DNA of 64,000 bases from Qipengyuania gaetbuli. GTDB lineage: Bacteria > Pseudomonadota > Alphaproteobacteria > Sphingomonadales > Sphingomonadaceae. The DNA lies in NCBI RefSeq assembly GCF_020171365.1, contig NZ_JAIUZO010000001.1, positions 15,638 to 79,637 of the forward strand. The letters run 5' to 3'. The position numbers and the translations under genes were made by a program. This document shows positions 34,955-43,910 of the stretch, in pieces (position 1 is the stretch's first letter; every line of letters begins with the position of its first letter). The notes beneath the pieces are model-generated. The model was given only the letters and a program-made list of their open reading frames with translations. It was not told where the DNA came from and did not search any database.

Positions 34955-36355
34955 TCAGCCGAAGCTGTAGGCGAGCTCGAAATCGCCCCAGCGGCGACCG
35001 TTGATGTAGACCGGCACGTAGACATTGCGGACCACAACGTAATTCCGGCCATCGCCTTCCTGGCGGTAGACCGCCATCGTGTAGGGATCCTTGGTCGATT
35101 TCGCGACGAGATCCACGCCTTCGAGGATGATGCGGCCGTTGCGGCAGTATTTCGTGTCGTGCGCCAGTTCGCCGATAGGCTTGCGCGAATGTTCGGTGAC
35201 ATGGGTCGGCAGGAAGCCGTTCATGTCGGCCTGCGAACACATGATGACATGGCCGCCTTCGCCGACGACTGCATCATTGATCGGACGCCAGTTGGCATCC
35301 GCCCAATCGCTGAGGCTGGTGCGGTAGAGCTGCGGGTTGGTGCCCGGCTGCGGGCGATAGTTCTGGTCGAAGAGCTGCTCGGCCGTGAGTTCGCCATTGG
35401 CGATGGCTTCTTCGGCGCGGGCGACGATCTTCTTGGCGTGCTCCTGAGCGCGCTCGACCATCGCACTGTCTTCAGGCGAAAGGCCCGCCTTGACCAGCTT
35501 GTCGAACATGTCGCTGGCCGTCAGCTCCAGCTCCTCGATGCGGTCGTGAGCGGTGGCGAGGCGCTGCTCGTTCTCGCTGGCGGCACGGTCGAAACTTTCG
35601 ATCACGGACGAAACCCGGTCGACGTGCTCGGTCATCATGCCGGTTGCACGGGCGATCTGGTCGTTCTGCTGGTCGACTTCCTCGACCAGCTGCGACACGC
35701 CGGAAATGGTGGAATCGATGCTGGCGACCGAGGTCTTGGCCTCGTTCGATGCCCGGGCACCAGCCTCGATACGCTCGATCACGGTGGCTGCTTCCGCACC
35801 CAGCGTTTCGATCACGTCCGATATCTCGTCGGTCGCCTTGCGGGTTTCACCGGCGAGCGACTTCACCTCGTTGGCGACCACGGCGAAGGTGCGACCCGCA
35901 TCGCCTGCACGCATCGCTTCGATGGTGGCATTGAGGGCGAGGATGTTGGTCGTCTCGGCGATCTGTTCGATATCCTGCGAACAGCGCTTCACCTGGTCCA
36001 TGGCCGCCGCGAAGCCGGTCACGTGCGTTGCCAGCGTCTCCACGAGGTCGAGCAGGCTGGTGATCTGGCTAAGGGAGGACTGGATCTGCTTGGTCCCCTG
36101 CCCCAGGCGCTCGATGGCGCGGGCGGACAGCAGGCGGGCCTCGTCGGATGCCTCGGCGACCTTGCGCTGGTCCTTTTCGAGTTCATGGACCGTGCCCTGC
36201 AGTTCCGCATGTTCCGCACGCAGGATGCCCGAACTGTCGATCACGGCCTGCACGATACCGGCGACGTCGGTGCAGCCGACCGTGACCTTGCCGCAGGCTT
36301 CCGGAATTGATTCCAGGCTCGACGCCTTCGCAGCATCAATCGCGGTGAGTTCCAT
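34955..36355 (-). CDS. Soluble methyl-accepting chemotaxis protein with a C-terminal extra domain
   Basis: 466 residues from the ATG at 36355. No transmembrane segment. The MCP signalling hairpin tip is intact ([20 protein letters not shown] followed by [16 protein letters not shown], ~145-180), flanked by long coiled coils. The last ~120 residues (from about [14 protein letters not shown]) form a separate domain with conserved-looking Trp/His/Tyr and two Cys (IMCSQAD, KYCRNG) that could be a ligand- or redox-sensing module; I do not recognise it. No CheA, CheW or CheR is in the window. Confidence 0.88.
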   Translation of the reverse strand: MELTAIDAAKASSLESIPEACGKVTVGCTDVAGIVQAVIDSSGILRAEHAELQGTVHELEKDQRKVAEASDEARLLSARAIERLGQGTKQIQSSLSQITSLLDLVETLATHVTGFAAAMDQVKRCSQDIEQIAETTNILALNATIEAMRAGDAGRTFAVVANEVKSLAGETRKATDEISDVIETLGAEAATVIERIEAGARASNEAKTSVASIDSTISGVSQLVEEVDQQNDQIARATGMMTEHVDRVSSVIESFDRAASENEQRLATAHDRIEELELTASDMFDKLVKAGLSPEDSAMVERAQEHAKKIVARAEEAIANGELTAEQLFDQNYRPQPGTNPQLYRTSLSDWADANWRPINDAVVGEGGHVIMCSQADMNGFLPTHVTEHSRKPIGELAHDTKYCRNGRIILEGVDLVAKSTKDPYTMAVYRQEGDGRNYVVVRNVYVPVYINGRRWGDFELAYSFG

Positions 36356-36477
36356 GTGTGACGATCCCTTTGTCCCTGTTCGCCGGATCATCTAAACGGA
36401 AGTGGTTATTGTCCGGTTAAGGGCAATCCACGATTTCCCTCTTCCACCGCCCTGCGGATGCAGGCTAGGAAGCGCGG

Positions 36478-37659
36478 ATGTTCTTCAATTTCGTCGACGA
36501 GCTTCGGGCCGCGGGTATCCCCGCCAGCTTCAAGGAACACCTCACGCTGCTGGAGGCGCTCGACAAGGACGTGATCGAGCAGACACCCGAGGCGTTCTAT
36601 TACCTCTCCCGCGCGACCTTCGTGAAGGACGAAGGCCTGATCGACCGCTTCGACCAGGTGTTCAGCCGCGTGTTCAAGGGCATCATGTCCGATTATGGGC
36701 AGAACCCGGTCGACATCCCGGAAGACTGGCTGAAGGCAGTCGCAGAGAAATTCCTCTCCGAGGAAGAGATGGCCAAGATCAAGTCGCTGGGCGACTGGGA
36801 CGAGATCATGGAGACGCTGAAGAAGCGGCTCGAAGAGCAGGAAAAGCGCCACCAGGGCGGCAACAAGTGGATCGGCACCGGCGGTACCAGCCCCTTCGGC
36901 AACTCGGGCTACAATCCCGAAGGCGTGCGGATCGGCGGCGAGAGCAAGCACAAGCGCGCCCTGAAGGTCTGGGACAAGCGCGAGTTCAAGAACCTCGACA
37001 ACACCAAGGAACTGGGCACCCGCAACATCAAGATGGCGCTACGCCGCTTGCGCCGTTTCGCCCGCGAAGGCGCCGCGGACGAGCTGGACCTCGATGCGAC
37101 GATCGAGGGCACGGCCAAGCAGGGCTGGCTCGACATCCATATGCGGCCCGAGCGGCACAATGCCGTCAAGCTGCTGCTGTTTCTCGACGTGGGCGGATCG
37201 ATGGACCCGTTCATCAAGGTGACCGAAGAGCTGTTCAGCGCCGCGACGAGCGAGTTCAAGAACCTCGAATTCTTCTACTTCCACAACTGCCTCTACGAAG
37301 GTGTGTGGAAGGACAACAAGCGCCGCTGGCAGGAGCGTACCAAGACTTGGGACGTGCTCCACAAATACGGCCACGACTACAAGATCGTCTTCGTCGGCGA
37401 TGCCGCGATGAGTCCCTATGAAATCACCCATCCGGGCGGCAGTGTCGAGCACATGAACGACGAGGCTGGCGCGGTGTGGATGCAGCGTGTCACCAACACC
37501 TATCCCGCCACGGTCTGGCTGAACCCGGTGCCGGAAAAGCAATGGGGCTATTCCCAGTCGACCAAGATCATGAAGCAGCTGGTCAACGACCGGATGTATC
37601 CGCTGACGCTGGACGGTCTCGACGATGCTATGCGCGAACTGAGCCGCAAGCAGGGCTAA
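36478..37659 (+). CDS. VWA-domain protein (CoxE-like), probable partner of the MoxR ATPase
   Basis: 393 residues. A helical N-terminal half (VDELRAAGIPASFKEHLTLL) and a C-terminal von Willebrand A domain with MIDAS motif DVGGSMDPF (~236-244) and the later FVGDAAMSPYEI segment holding the conserved Asp. CoxE/VWA proteins couple to MoxR ATPases. AGGAAG precedes the ATG by 7 bases. The gene is 1.6 kb from moxR on the same strand, with the MCP gene inverted in between. Confidence 0.88.
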   Translation: MFFNFVDELRAAGIPASFKEHLTLLEALDKDVIEQTPEAFYYLSRATFVKDEGLIDRFDQVFSRVFKGIMSDYGQNPVDIPEDWLKAVAEKFLSEEEMAKIKSLGDWDEIMETLKKRLEEQEKRHQGGNKWIGTGGTSPFGNSGYNPEGVRIGGESKHKRALKVWDKREFKNLDNTKELGTRNIKMALRRLRRFAREGAADELDLDATIEGTAKQGWLDIHMRPERHNAVKLLLFLDVGGSMDPFIKVTEELFSAATSEFKNLEFFYFHNCLYEGVWKDNKRRWQERTKTWDVLHKYGHDYKIVFVGDAAMSPYEITHPGGSVEHMNDEAGAVWMQRVTNTYPATVWLNPVPEKQWGYSQSTKIMKQLVNDRMYPLTLDGLDDAMRELSRKQG

Positions 37660-37717
37660 GCCACCGGTTTGCCAAGGTTTTTCGTTTGCGGTATCTTGCG
37701 CCGCGAAAGGAAGGCTG

Positions 37718-38050
37718 ATGCACTACCTTGCCCTTACCTGCCTGCCGCTAGCCGGACTGGTGCTTAGCGCGCAATCTCTGCCGCGCGTCGTGGAACCCGA
37801 AGGCCAGATCCTCAATCTGCGCGAGCCGCAATCGGCACGATGCAACGAGGTAATTCGCGAAGTTCGCGTAACCGGCGGGCTACCTGCCTTGCAGCGAGGG
37901 CCTGCGACCGGCGAGGACGGCTATATGATCGCGGCCGTGGACAAACGGGTCGATGGCTGTGCCGTCATGCAGATGCATGGCGACGTGAACGACTTGCGGC
38001 CGCTGCCCGAACCGACGGACGAATATCTCCTCCGTCCCGCAAGCGACTAG
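37718..38050 (+). CDS. Small exported protein of unknown function
   Basis: 110 residues. Signal-peptide-like N-terminus (MHYLALTCLPLAGLVLSAQS), then a short domain with two cysteines (SARCNEVIREV and VDGCAVMQM) that probably form a disulfide. GGAAGG precedes the ATG by 3-4 bases. Function not recognised. Converges with the NamZ-like gene. Confidence 0.65.
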   Translation: MHYLALTCLPLAGLVLSAQSLPRVVEPEGQILNLREPQSARCNEVIREVRVTGGLPALQRGPATGEDGYMIAAVDKRVDGCAVMQMHGDVNDLRPLPEPTDEYLLRPASD

Positions 38051-38054
38051 GCAC

Positions 38055-39257
38055 TCAGCTATAAATGAGGTGCGGCGCGATGGTTTCGCGCCATGCTGCC
38101 TCGTCGCGGGAAGCGATCTCGTCGAGATCACCCGCCTCGGCCTCGCTATCGTCCACCCATTCGCGAAGTGACGGCCCGCCGTTGATCACGTCGATCGCGA
38201 GCCGGTCGAACTCGTATTCATAGGGAAAGTTGCGCCAGATCTCGTAGTCCGGGTACAGCGTGCGGATGGCCTTGAAGGCCAGTGCCTGAAGCCGCCAGGG
38301 CTTGAATTCATGATGGTCGTAGAACGGACCTTCTGCGTGGATCATCAGACCGTTACACAGCTTTCCTGCGTGCTTGTGGAAGGTCGGTTCGAACCAGCAT
38401 TCGCGCAAGGCGCAGCCGCGTAGCCAGCTCGGCGCCTGCCGGCGCATTTCTGCCAGGACTGAGGGTGCATCGATATCGGGCGCGCCGAACAGGACCTCCA
38501 GCGGGCGGGTGGTGCCCCTGCCCTCGCTCAGCGTGGTGCCTTCCAGCATGACAGTGCCGGCATAGGCGCGGGCCATGTTGACGTTGGCGGCATTAGGGCT
38601 GGGGTTGATCCACACCCGGTCATCCGGCCAACCGTAACCGGGTGCCTTGCCGGGCTTCCAGCCTTCCATCTCGATCACGCGATAGTCCACGTCGAGCTTG
38701 AAATGGTCGACGAACCAGCGCCCCATCTCGCCCATGGTCATGCCGTGGCGCATTGTCATGGGCGCTGCGCCGACGAAACTCTCCTGCCCCGGCACCAGCA
38801 GCGTGCCCTCGACTGGTCCCCCAGCGGGATTGGGGCGGTCGAGAACCCAGACTTCCTTCCCGCCCTTGGCCGCTTCCTCGAGCAGGTAAAGCAAGGTCGT
38901 CACGAAGGTGTAGATGCGGCAGCCGAGGTCTTGCAGATCGAACAGGAAGACGTCCGCCGTGCTCATCATCTGGCCGGTCGGACGGCGCACCTCGCCGTAG
39001 AGGCTGAAAACGGGGATGCCGTGGCGCGGATCGGTTTCGTCCGCGGTTTCGACCATGTTGTCCTGCTTGTCACCCTTGAGTCCGTGCTGCGGTCCGAAGG
39101 CGGAGGTGACATTGATACCGCGCGCAATCAGCGCGTCGAGCGAATGGTCGAGCTGCGCCGTGACCGACGCCGGATGCGCGACAAGCGAGACACGCTTGCC
39201 TTCGAGGGGAGCGCGAAGTTCGGCCTGTGTGAGCAGGCGATCGATACCGAATTTCAT
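38055..39257 (-). CDS. NamZ-like (DUF1343) protein, putative exo-N-acetylmuramidase
   Basis: 400 residues from the ATG at 39257. Family signatures: VSLVAHPASVT, SAFGPQHGLKGDKQDN, PVFSLYGEVRRPT, DVFLFDLQDLGCRIYTF and VLDRPNPAGG. DUF1343 was characterised in Bacillus subtilis as NamZ, an exo-beta-N-acetylmuramidase releasing terminal MurNAc from peptidoglycan fragments. No signal peptide is seen, so a cytoplasmic recycling role is likely here. It overlaps the DOMON-like gene by ATGA. Confidence 0.85.
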   Translation of the reverse strand: MKFGIDRLLTQAELRAPLEGKRVSLVAHPASVTAQLDHSLDALIARGINVTSAFGPQHGLKGDKQDNMVETADETDPRHGIPVFSLYGEVRRPTGQMMSTADVFLFDLQDLGCRIYTFVTTLLYLLEEAAKGGKEVWVLDRPNPAGGPVEGTLLVPGQESFVGAAPMTMRHGMTMGEMGRWFVDHFKLDVDYRVIEMEGWKPGKAPGYGWPDDRVWINPSPNAANVNMARAYAGTVMLEGTTLSEGRGTTRPLEVLFGAPDIDAPSVLAEMRRQAPSWLRGCALRECWFEPTFHKHAGKLCNGLMIHAEGPFYDHHEFKPWRLQALAFKAIRTLYPDYEIWRNFPYEYEFDRLAIDVINGGPSLREWVDDSEAEAGDLDEIASRDEAAWRETIAPHLIYS

Positions 39258-39796
39258 GCCGCGTTGGGTGGCCCAAGCTCCGCCTTGAAGCAAGACGCAT
39301 CGTGGAAATCCGGCTGATCTTTCCCATGATCCATCGCCCAGAAGCTCTTGATGCCGCCCTCTTCCTCGATGACGCAGGTCAGGCCCATCGCGCTGGGGGC
39401 GTCAGGCAGGGCAGAGTTGGGAAGCGCAGCATCGAAAATCGCGAAACTGCTGCCGAGCCGCATGGTGCACGCGGGCTCCCGGGGAACGGGCCGTTCGGAC
39501 ATGCCGTCTCGGTAGCCGGAAAAGTCGTAAGCGTTCCATCGCTCGGACGGCGAGAGATTCCATTCCGAGTAAGCTTCGCCCTCCATGGGGTTGAGAAACA
39601 TCTCGAAACAGGTGGTTTTCCAAAGCTCGTCGGCCCTGCCCCTGCCCGCGAACTGTGGCACGATGAGGCGCGAAGAACCCTCCACCCGCCAGCGAAGTCT
39701 CAGCCAATCGGCATCCCGGCCGATGATCCGTGCCTGCACGCTTGTGACCTCGAGAGGTGGAAAGGCGGGATGCGCGATCAGTTCATGCGTTTGCAC
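39254..39796 (-). CDS. DOMON-like domain protein
   Basis: 180 residues from a GTG preceded by GAGG. Beta-sandwich-like with [40 protein letters not shown] and a C-terminal [15 protein letters not shown]. Proteins of this type in sphingomonads are labelled DOMON-like; the fold often binds sugars or heme. No signal peptide. Overlaps the NamZ-like gene by 4 bases (ATGA), hinting at a joint role in cell-wall sugar use; that is inference. Confidence 0.72.
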   Translation of the reverse strand: MQTHELIAHPAFPPLEVTSVQARIIGRDADWLRLRWRVEGSSRLIVPQFAGRGRADELWKTTCFEMFLNPMEGEAYSEWNLSPSERWNAYDFSGYRDGMSERPVPREPACTMRLGSSFAIFDAALPNSALPDAPSAMGLTCVIEEEGGIKSFWAMDHGKDQPDFHDASCFKAELGPPNAA

Positions 39797-39828
39797 GGGG
39801 CCTCGTTCCTGCTAGCGGGCGGCCTGTC

Positions 39829-41058
39829 ATGAGCAGTCACCAATCCGAACTCCTGCGCGTGCTCGAAGAGCGCGGCTACATCCACCAGGTCACCGATGTG
39901 GAGGGACTCGATGCCCTCGCCGCCAGCCAAGTGGTGCCCGGCTATATCGGCTTCGATGCCACCGCGCCAAGCCTGCATGTCGGCAGCCTCGTCCAGATCA
40001 TGATGCTGCGCCGCCTCCAGCAGGCCGGACACAAGCCCATCGTCGTGATGGGCGGCGGCACGACCAAGGTGGGCGATCCATCCGGCAAGGACGAAAGCCG
40101 CAAGATGCTCACCAACGAAGATATCGACGCAAACATCGCCGGTATCCGCAAGGTGTTCGAACGCCTGCTGACCTTTGGCGGCGGGCCGACCGATGCGGTC
40201 ATGGTCAACAATGACGAATGGCTGAGCCAGCTCGGCTACATCGAGTTGCTGCGCGACGTCGGGCCGCATTTCACGATCAACCGGATGCTCACATTCGATT
40301 CGGTCAAGCTGCGGCTCGAGCGCGAACAGCCGCTGACATTCCTCGAATTCAATTACATGATCCTGCAGGCCTACGATTTCCGCGAGCTGGCGCAGCGTTA
40401 CGGCTGCCGTTTGCAAATGGGCGGCAGCGACCAGTGGGGCAATATCGTCAACGGCATGGAACTGGCGCGCCGGATGGACGGCAGCGACCTGTTCGGCCTG
40501 ACCACCCCGCTGCTGACCACTGCGGACGGGTCCAAGATGGGCAAGACCGCCGCCGGCGCCGTGTGGCTCAACGAGGAGCAGCTGCCGAGCTACGATTTCT
40601 GGCAGTACTGGCGCAATGTCGACGACCGCGACGTGGGCCGTTTCCTGCGCCTGTTCACCGATCTTCCGCTGGACGAGATCTCTCGTCTCGAGGCGCTGGA
40701 AGGAGCCGAGATCAACAGCGCCAAGACCGTCCTCGCCAACGAAGTGACCAAACTTGTGCGCGGCGCGGAAGCTGCCGCACTGGCGGAAAAAACCGCCTCC
40801 GAGACCTTTGCCGGTGGCGGCGCTGGCGAGGATCTTCCAACCCTGTCGGTCGGCGAGGAAGGCGTGCGCATTGGCGCGGCCCTGACTGCACTGGGGTTCA
40901 CCGCCTCGAACGGCGAAGCCAAGCGCAAGCTGGCTGAAGGCGCGGTCAAGCTGGACGGCGAGACGGTGAGCGATCCCGGTCACCTGGTGGAGATTGCCGA
41001 AGGCGTCGAGGTCAAGCTTTCGCTGGGCAAGAAGAAGCACGCGATCCTGCGCCGCTGA
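39829..41058 (+). CDS. tyrS: Tyrosyl-tRNA synthetase
   Basis: 409 residues from the ATG at 39829. Class I HIGH-like motif [14 protein letters not shown] (~38-51), Tyr-binding [17 protein letters not shown] variant [11 protein letters not shown] (~230) and a C-terminal S4 domain ([20 protein letters not shown]). The frame extends upstream through the divergent DOMON-like gene but those residues are not conserved. Confidence 0.97.
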   Translation: MSSHQSELLRVLEERGYIHQVTDVEGLDALAASQVVPGYIGFDATAPSLHVGSLVQIMMLRRLQQAGHKPIVVMGGGTTKVGDPSGKDESRKMLTNEDIDANIAGIRKVFERLLTFGGGPTDAVMVNNDEWLSQLGYIELLRDVGPHFTINRMLTFDSVKLRLEREQPLTFLEFNYMILQAYDFRELAQRYGCRLQMGGSDQWGNIVNGMELARRMDGSDLFGLTTPLLTTADGSKMGKTAAGAVWLNEEQLPSYDFWQYWRNVDDRDVGRFLRLFTDLPLDEISRLEALEGAEINSAKTVLANEVTKLVRGAEAAALAEKTASETFAGGGAGEDLPTLSVGEEGVRIGAALTALGFTASNGEAKRKLAEGAVKLDGETVSDPGHLVEIAEGVEVKLSLGKKKHAILRR

Positions 41059-41154
41059 GAAAATTCTCACCCTACAAGTTCGGTTAACCGGATATTTGCC
41101 TTTTGCGGGCAAGTTGCAGGGATAAGGTTTGTCAAAAGCAAGGGATCGTCTCGC

Positions 41155-41493
41155 ATGAGTGCCGGAGCACAACTCAGCGTCACCGACCAGCGCCGCCTGG
41201 CGCGCCACCCGGTCGACCACCCGGTTATCGCTGAACACCACAGCCGTGGCGACATGCGCATGCATATCGCAAATATCTCGGCCAACGGGTTCATGATCGA
41301 CGATGCGCAGGACGTTGCGCGCGGCGACCGCGTCGTCGTTCGCCTGCCCGTCATCGGCCGCATCGAAGCCTATTGCATCTGGAGCCGCGACAATCGCGCC
41401 GGTTTCCAGTTCGAGCGCATCATCCGCGTCGACGACTTCCTGTCGCTGATCGACACGCTGCAGCCGAACCCGCGCCTGCGCCGCCTGCGCTAG
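41155..41493 (+). CDS. PilZ-domain protein (c-di-GMP-binding)
   Basis: 112 residues. Single PilZ domain with RRLARHPVDH (the RxxxR-type loop, ~13-22), NISANGFMID (D/NxSxxG motif, ~41-50) and a beta core ending YCIWSRDNRAGFQF. A GGGAT box lies upstream of the ATG. Its partner is unknown; no flagellar, cellulose or alginate gene is near. Confidence 0.82.
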   Translation: MSAGAQLSVTDQRRLARHPVDHPVIAEHHSRGDMRMHIANISANGFMIDDAQDVARGDRVVVRLPVIGRIEAYCIWSRDNRAGFQFERIIRVDDFLSLIDTLQPNPRLRRLR

Positions 41494-41523
41494 GCTGCCC
41501 AACATTCATTTCTGAACGCGCAA

Positions 41524-41573
41524 GCAGGCGTCTCTTCACAAGCGAAGGGGCGCCTGCCATGCGTTGGGCGTGA
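41524..41573 (+). promoter_or_regulatory. Hairpin and four-codon leader ORF overlapping the MFS gene start
   Basis: A 14-bp stem (41524-41537 / 41544-41557; GCAGGCG..CGCCTGC outer part, CTCTTC/GAAGGG inner, loop ACAAGC) sequesters a GAAGGGG ribosome binding site. Nine bases on is ATG CGT TGG GCG TGA (41559-41573), a complete MRWA mini-ORF whose stop overlaps the GTG at 41570. This looks like translational coupling or attenuation; not proven. Confidence 0.45.
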
Positions 41574-42883
41574 GAGAGACCGACACGCCCCCTTCCCCCG
41601 ACACATCGCCGCTGCGCATCGCGAATTTCCGCGCCTACTGGATTTCGCGCCTGTCGATGACGCTGGCCCAGTACGCGATGATGCTGATCATCGGCTGGCA
41701 GACCTACAATATCGCGCGCGACGGCGGGATGGGTGTGGCAGAGGCGTCGGGCCAGCTGGCACTGATCGGCCTGCTGCAATTCGTCCCCCTGTTTATCCTG
41801 ACCCCGTTTTCCGGGTGGGCGGCGGATCATTTCGACCGGCGCAACCTCGCTCGCCTGACGGTAGCGCTGCAGTTTGTGTGTGCGGTACTGCTCGCTTGGC
41901 TGACGGCCAGCGATACGCTTTCGCTCGCCTGGATCTTCGCTGTCGCGGTGCTGCTAGGGATAGCGCGAGCCTTCTCCGGCCCTGCGCTTTCCGCCCTTGC
42001 ACCCAACCTCGTGCCAAAGGCGATCCTTCCCAATGCCATCGCCCTGTCGAGCATTTCATGGCAGGTCGGCATGATCGTAGGGCCCGCACTGGGCGGTTAT
42101 TTTTACGCCATCGAGCCCTTCTCGCCCTATGCGGCGGCAGGGGTCCTGTTCCTGGTCTCAATGACCGCGCTGTCGCTCATCGGCAAGGTGCCCCAGCCCC
42201 CGCGCGAGGCGAACAAGCGACCAATCCACCAGATGGTGGAAGGCCTGCGTTACGTGGTGCGCAACAAGATGGTGCTCGGCGCCATCACGCTGGATCTCTT
42301 CGCGGTATTCCTGGCCGGCGCGACGGCGCTCTTCCCCGTGTACGCGCGCGACATCCTCGAGGTCGGGGAAACCGGCCTCGCCCAGCTTGCCATGGCGCCT
42401 GCCGTGGGTGCGGCGCTGACCGCGCTGTGGTTTTCTTTCCGCCCGCTGCAGAACAATGTCGGACCCAAGATGCTGTGGGCCGTCGCCATCTTCGGCGCAG
42501 CGACGATCGTTTTCGGCCTGTCCACGTCCATGCCGCTCAGCCTTGCCATGCTGTTCATCGTGGGCGCGGCGGACATGTTCAGCGTCTATATCCGTCAATC
42601 GCTGATCCAGCTCCACACGCCTGACGACAAGCGCGGGCGCGTCTCGTCGGTCAGCCTGCTGACGATCAGTGCCTCCAACGAGTTCGGCGATTTCTTTTCG
42701 GGCAGTCTGGCCTACGCCATCGGGCCGGTCGCGGCTGTGGTCGGCGGTGGCGGCGGTGCGATCCTGACGGTCGCCCTCTGGTCGAAGATTTTCCCCGTCC
42801 TGCGAACCACCCGGACCTTTGACCCGCCCGAGGAATTGCAGGAAGATACCCCCACCGGAAAGCTGCAGGAGCAGACCCCATGA
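41570..42883 (+). CDS. MFS exporter, EntS/MFS_3-like
   Basis: 437 residues if started at GTG 41570 (TTG 41564 also possible; neither has its own ribosome binding site). Conserved start [22 protein letters not shown], loop motif [16 protein letters not shown] and a second [14 protein letters not shown], with ~12 TM helices. MFS_3 members such as EntS export siderophores or drugs. The substrate is unknown. It overlaps cysK by ATGA, so an exported cysteine-related compound is conceivable but only inferred. Confidence 0.82.
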   Translation: MRETDTPPSPDTSPLRIANFRAYWISRLSMTLAQYAMMLIIGWQTYNIARDGGMGVAEASGQLALIGLLQFVPLFILTPFSGWAADHFDRRNLARLTVALQFVCAVLLAWLTASDTLSLAWIFAVAVLLGIARAFSGPALSALAPNLVPKAILPNAIALSSISWQVGMIVGPALGGYFYAIEPFSPYAAAGVLFLVSMTALSLIGKVPQPPREANKRPIHQMVEGLRYVVRNKMVLGAITLDLFAVFLAGATALFPVYARDILEVGETGLAQLAMAPAVGAALTALWFSFRPLQNNVGPKMLWAVAIFGAATIVFGLSTSMPLSLAMLFIVGAADMFSVYIRQSLIQLHTPDDKRGRVSSVSLLTISASNEFGDFFSGSLAYAIGPVAAVVGGGGGAILTVALWSKIFPVLRTTRTFDPPEELQEDTPTGKLQEQTP

Positions 42884-43800
42884 AAGCCCAGTCCGTCCTC
42901 GAAACCATCGGCGGCACGCCCCACATCCGCCTCGCGCGCCTGTTCCCCGACCACGAGGTCTGGGTGAAGAACGAACGCGCCAATCCCGGCGGTTCGATCA
43001 AGGACCGCATCGGCCTTGCCATGATCGAGGACGCGGAGAAATCCGGCCGTCTCAAGCAGGGCGGCACGATCATCGAACCGACCAGCGGAAACACCGGTAT
43101 CGGCCTCGCCATCGCCGCGGCAGTCAAGGGCTATACCCTCGTGCTGGTCATGCCCGAGAGCATGAGCATCGAGCGTCGCCGCCTGATGCTCGCCTATGGG
43201 GCGAAGTTCGATCTCACACCCAAGGAAGGCGGCATGAAGGGCGCGATCGCCCGCGCACAGGAGCTGGTCGAGCAGACCGAAGGCGCCTGGATGCCGAGCC
43301 AGTTCGACAACCCTTCCAATTTCGAAGTCCACAAGCGCACGACCGCGCAGGAAATCCTTTCCGATTTCGCAGATACGCCGGTCGACGTGATGATCACCGG
43401 CGTCGGCACCGGCGGACACCTGACGGGCTGCGCCGAGGTGCTGAAGGATAGCTGGCCCGCCATGAAGGCCTTTGCCGTCGAACCGACGCTTTCGCCCGTG
43501 ATCAACGGCGGACAGCCCGGACCTCACCCCATTCAGGGCATCGGAGCTGGTTTCATTCCCGAGAACCTGCACACCCAGTCGATCGACGGTGCCATCCAGG
43601 TCGACCCGGAAGACGCCAAGGAATGGGCGCGACGATGCGCCGTGACCGAAGGCCTGCTGGTCGGGATCTCGAGCGGCGCCACGCTCGCCGCCATAGCGCA
43701 GAAGCTCTCCGATCTACCCGCGGGCAGCCGCGTGCTTGGCTTCAATTACGACACGGGCGAGCGCTACCTTTCGGTACCCGATTTCCTCCCGACCGAGTGA
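42880..43800 (+). CDS. cysK: Cysteine synthase A (O-acetylserine sulfhydrylase)
   Basis: 306 residues. PLP enzyme making cysteine from O-acetylserine and sulfide. PLP lysine in [17 protein letters not shown] (K~41), the substrate loop [12 protein letters not shown], and the phosphate-binding [12 protein letters not shown]-terminal [13 protein letters not shown] overlaps the MFS stop (ATGA). A GC hairpin follows. Confidence 0.95.
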   Translation: MKAQSVLETIGGTPHIRLARLFPDHEVWVKNERANPGGSIKDRIGLAMIEDAEKSGRLKQGGTIIEPTSGNTGIGLAIAAAVKGYTLVLVMPESMSIERRRLMLAYGAKFDLTPKEGGMKGAIARAQELVEQTEGAWMPSQFDNPSNFEVHKRTTAQEILSDFADTPVDVMITGVGTGGHLTGCAEVLKDSWPAMKAFAVEPTLSPVINGGQPGPHPIQGIGAGFIPENLHTQSIDGAIQVDPEDAKEWARRCAVTEGLLVGISSGATLAAIAQKLSDLPAGSRVLGFNYDTGERYLSVPDFLPTE

Positions 43801-43809
43801 CCTGAGGCA

Positions 43810-43836
43810 GGGGCGCTTTTCGACGAAAGGCGCCCC
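43810..43836 (+). terminator. Hairpin after cysK
   Basis: GGGGCGCTTTTC / GAAAGGCGCCCC with a 3-base loop (GAC), 12 bp with one T-G pair, 9 bases after the cysK stop. The following sequence (CGTCCC) has no T-run, so termination strength is uncertain. Confidence 0.5.
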
Positions 43837-43910
43837 CGTCCCTGCCAATTGCATTGGCGTTTCGAGACAAGGCTTTAGGCTGGTCCCGCCAAATCTTTTG
43901 GGGGACTGAC

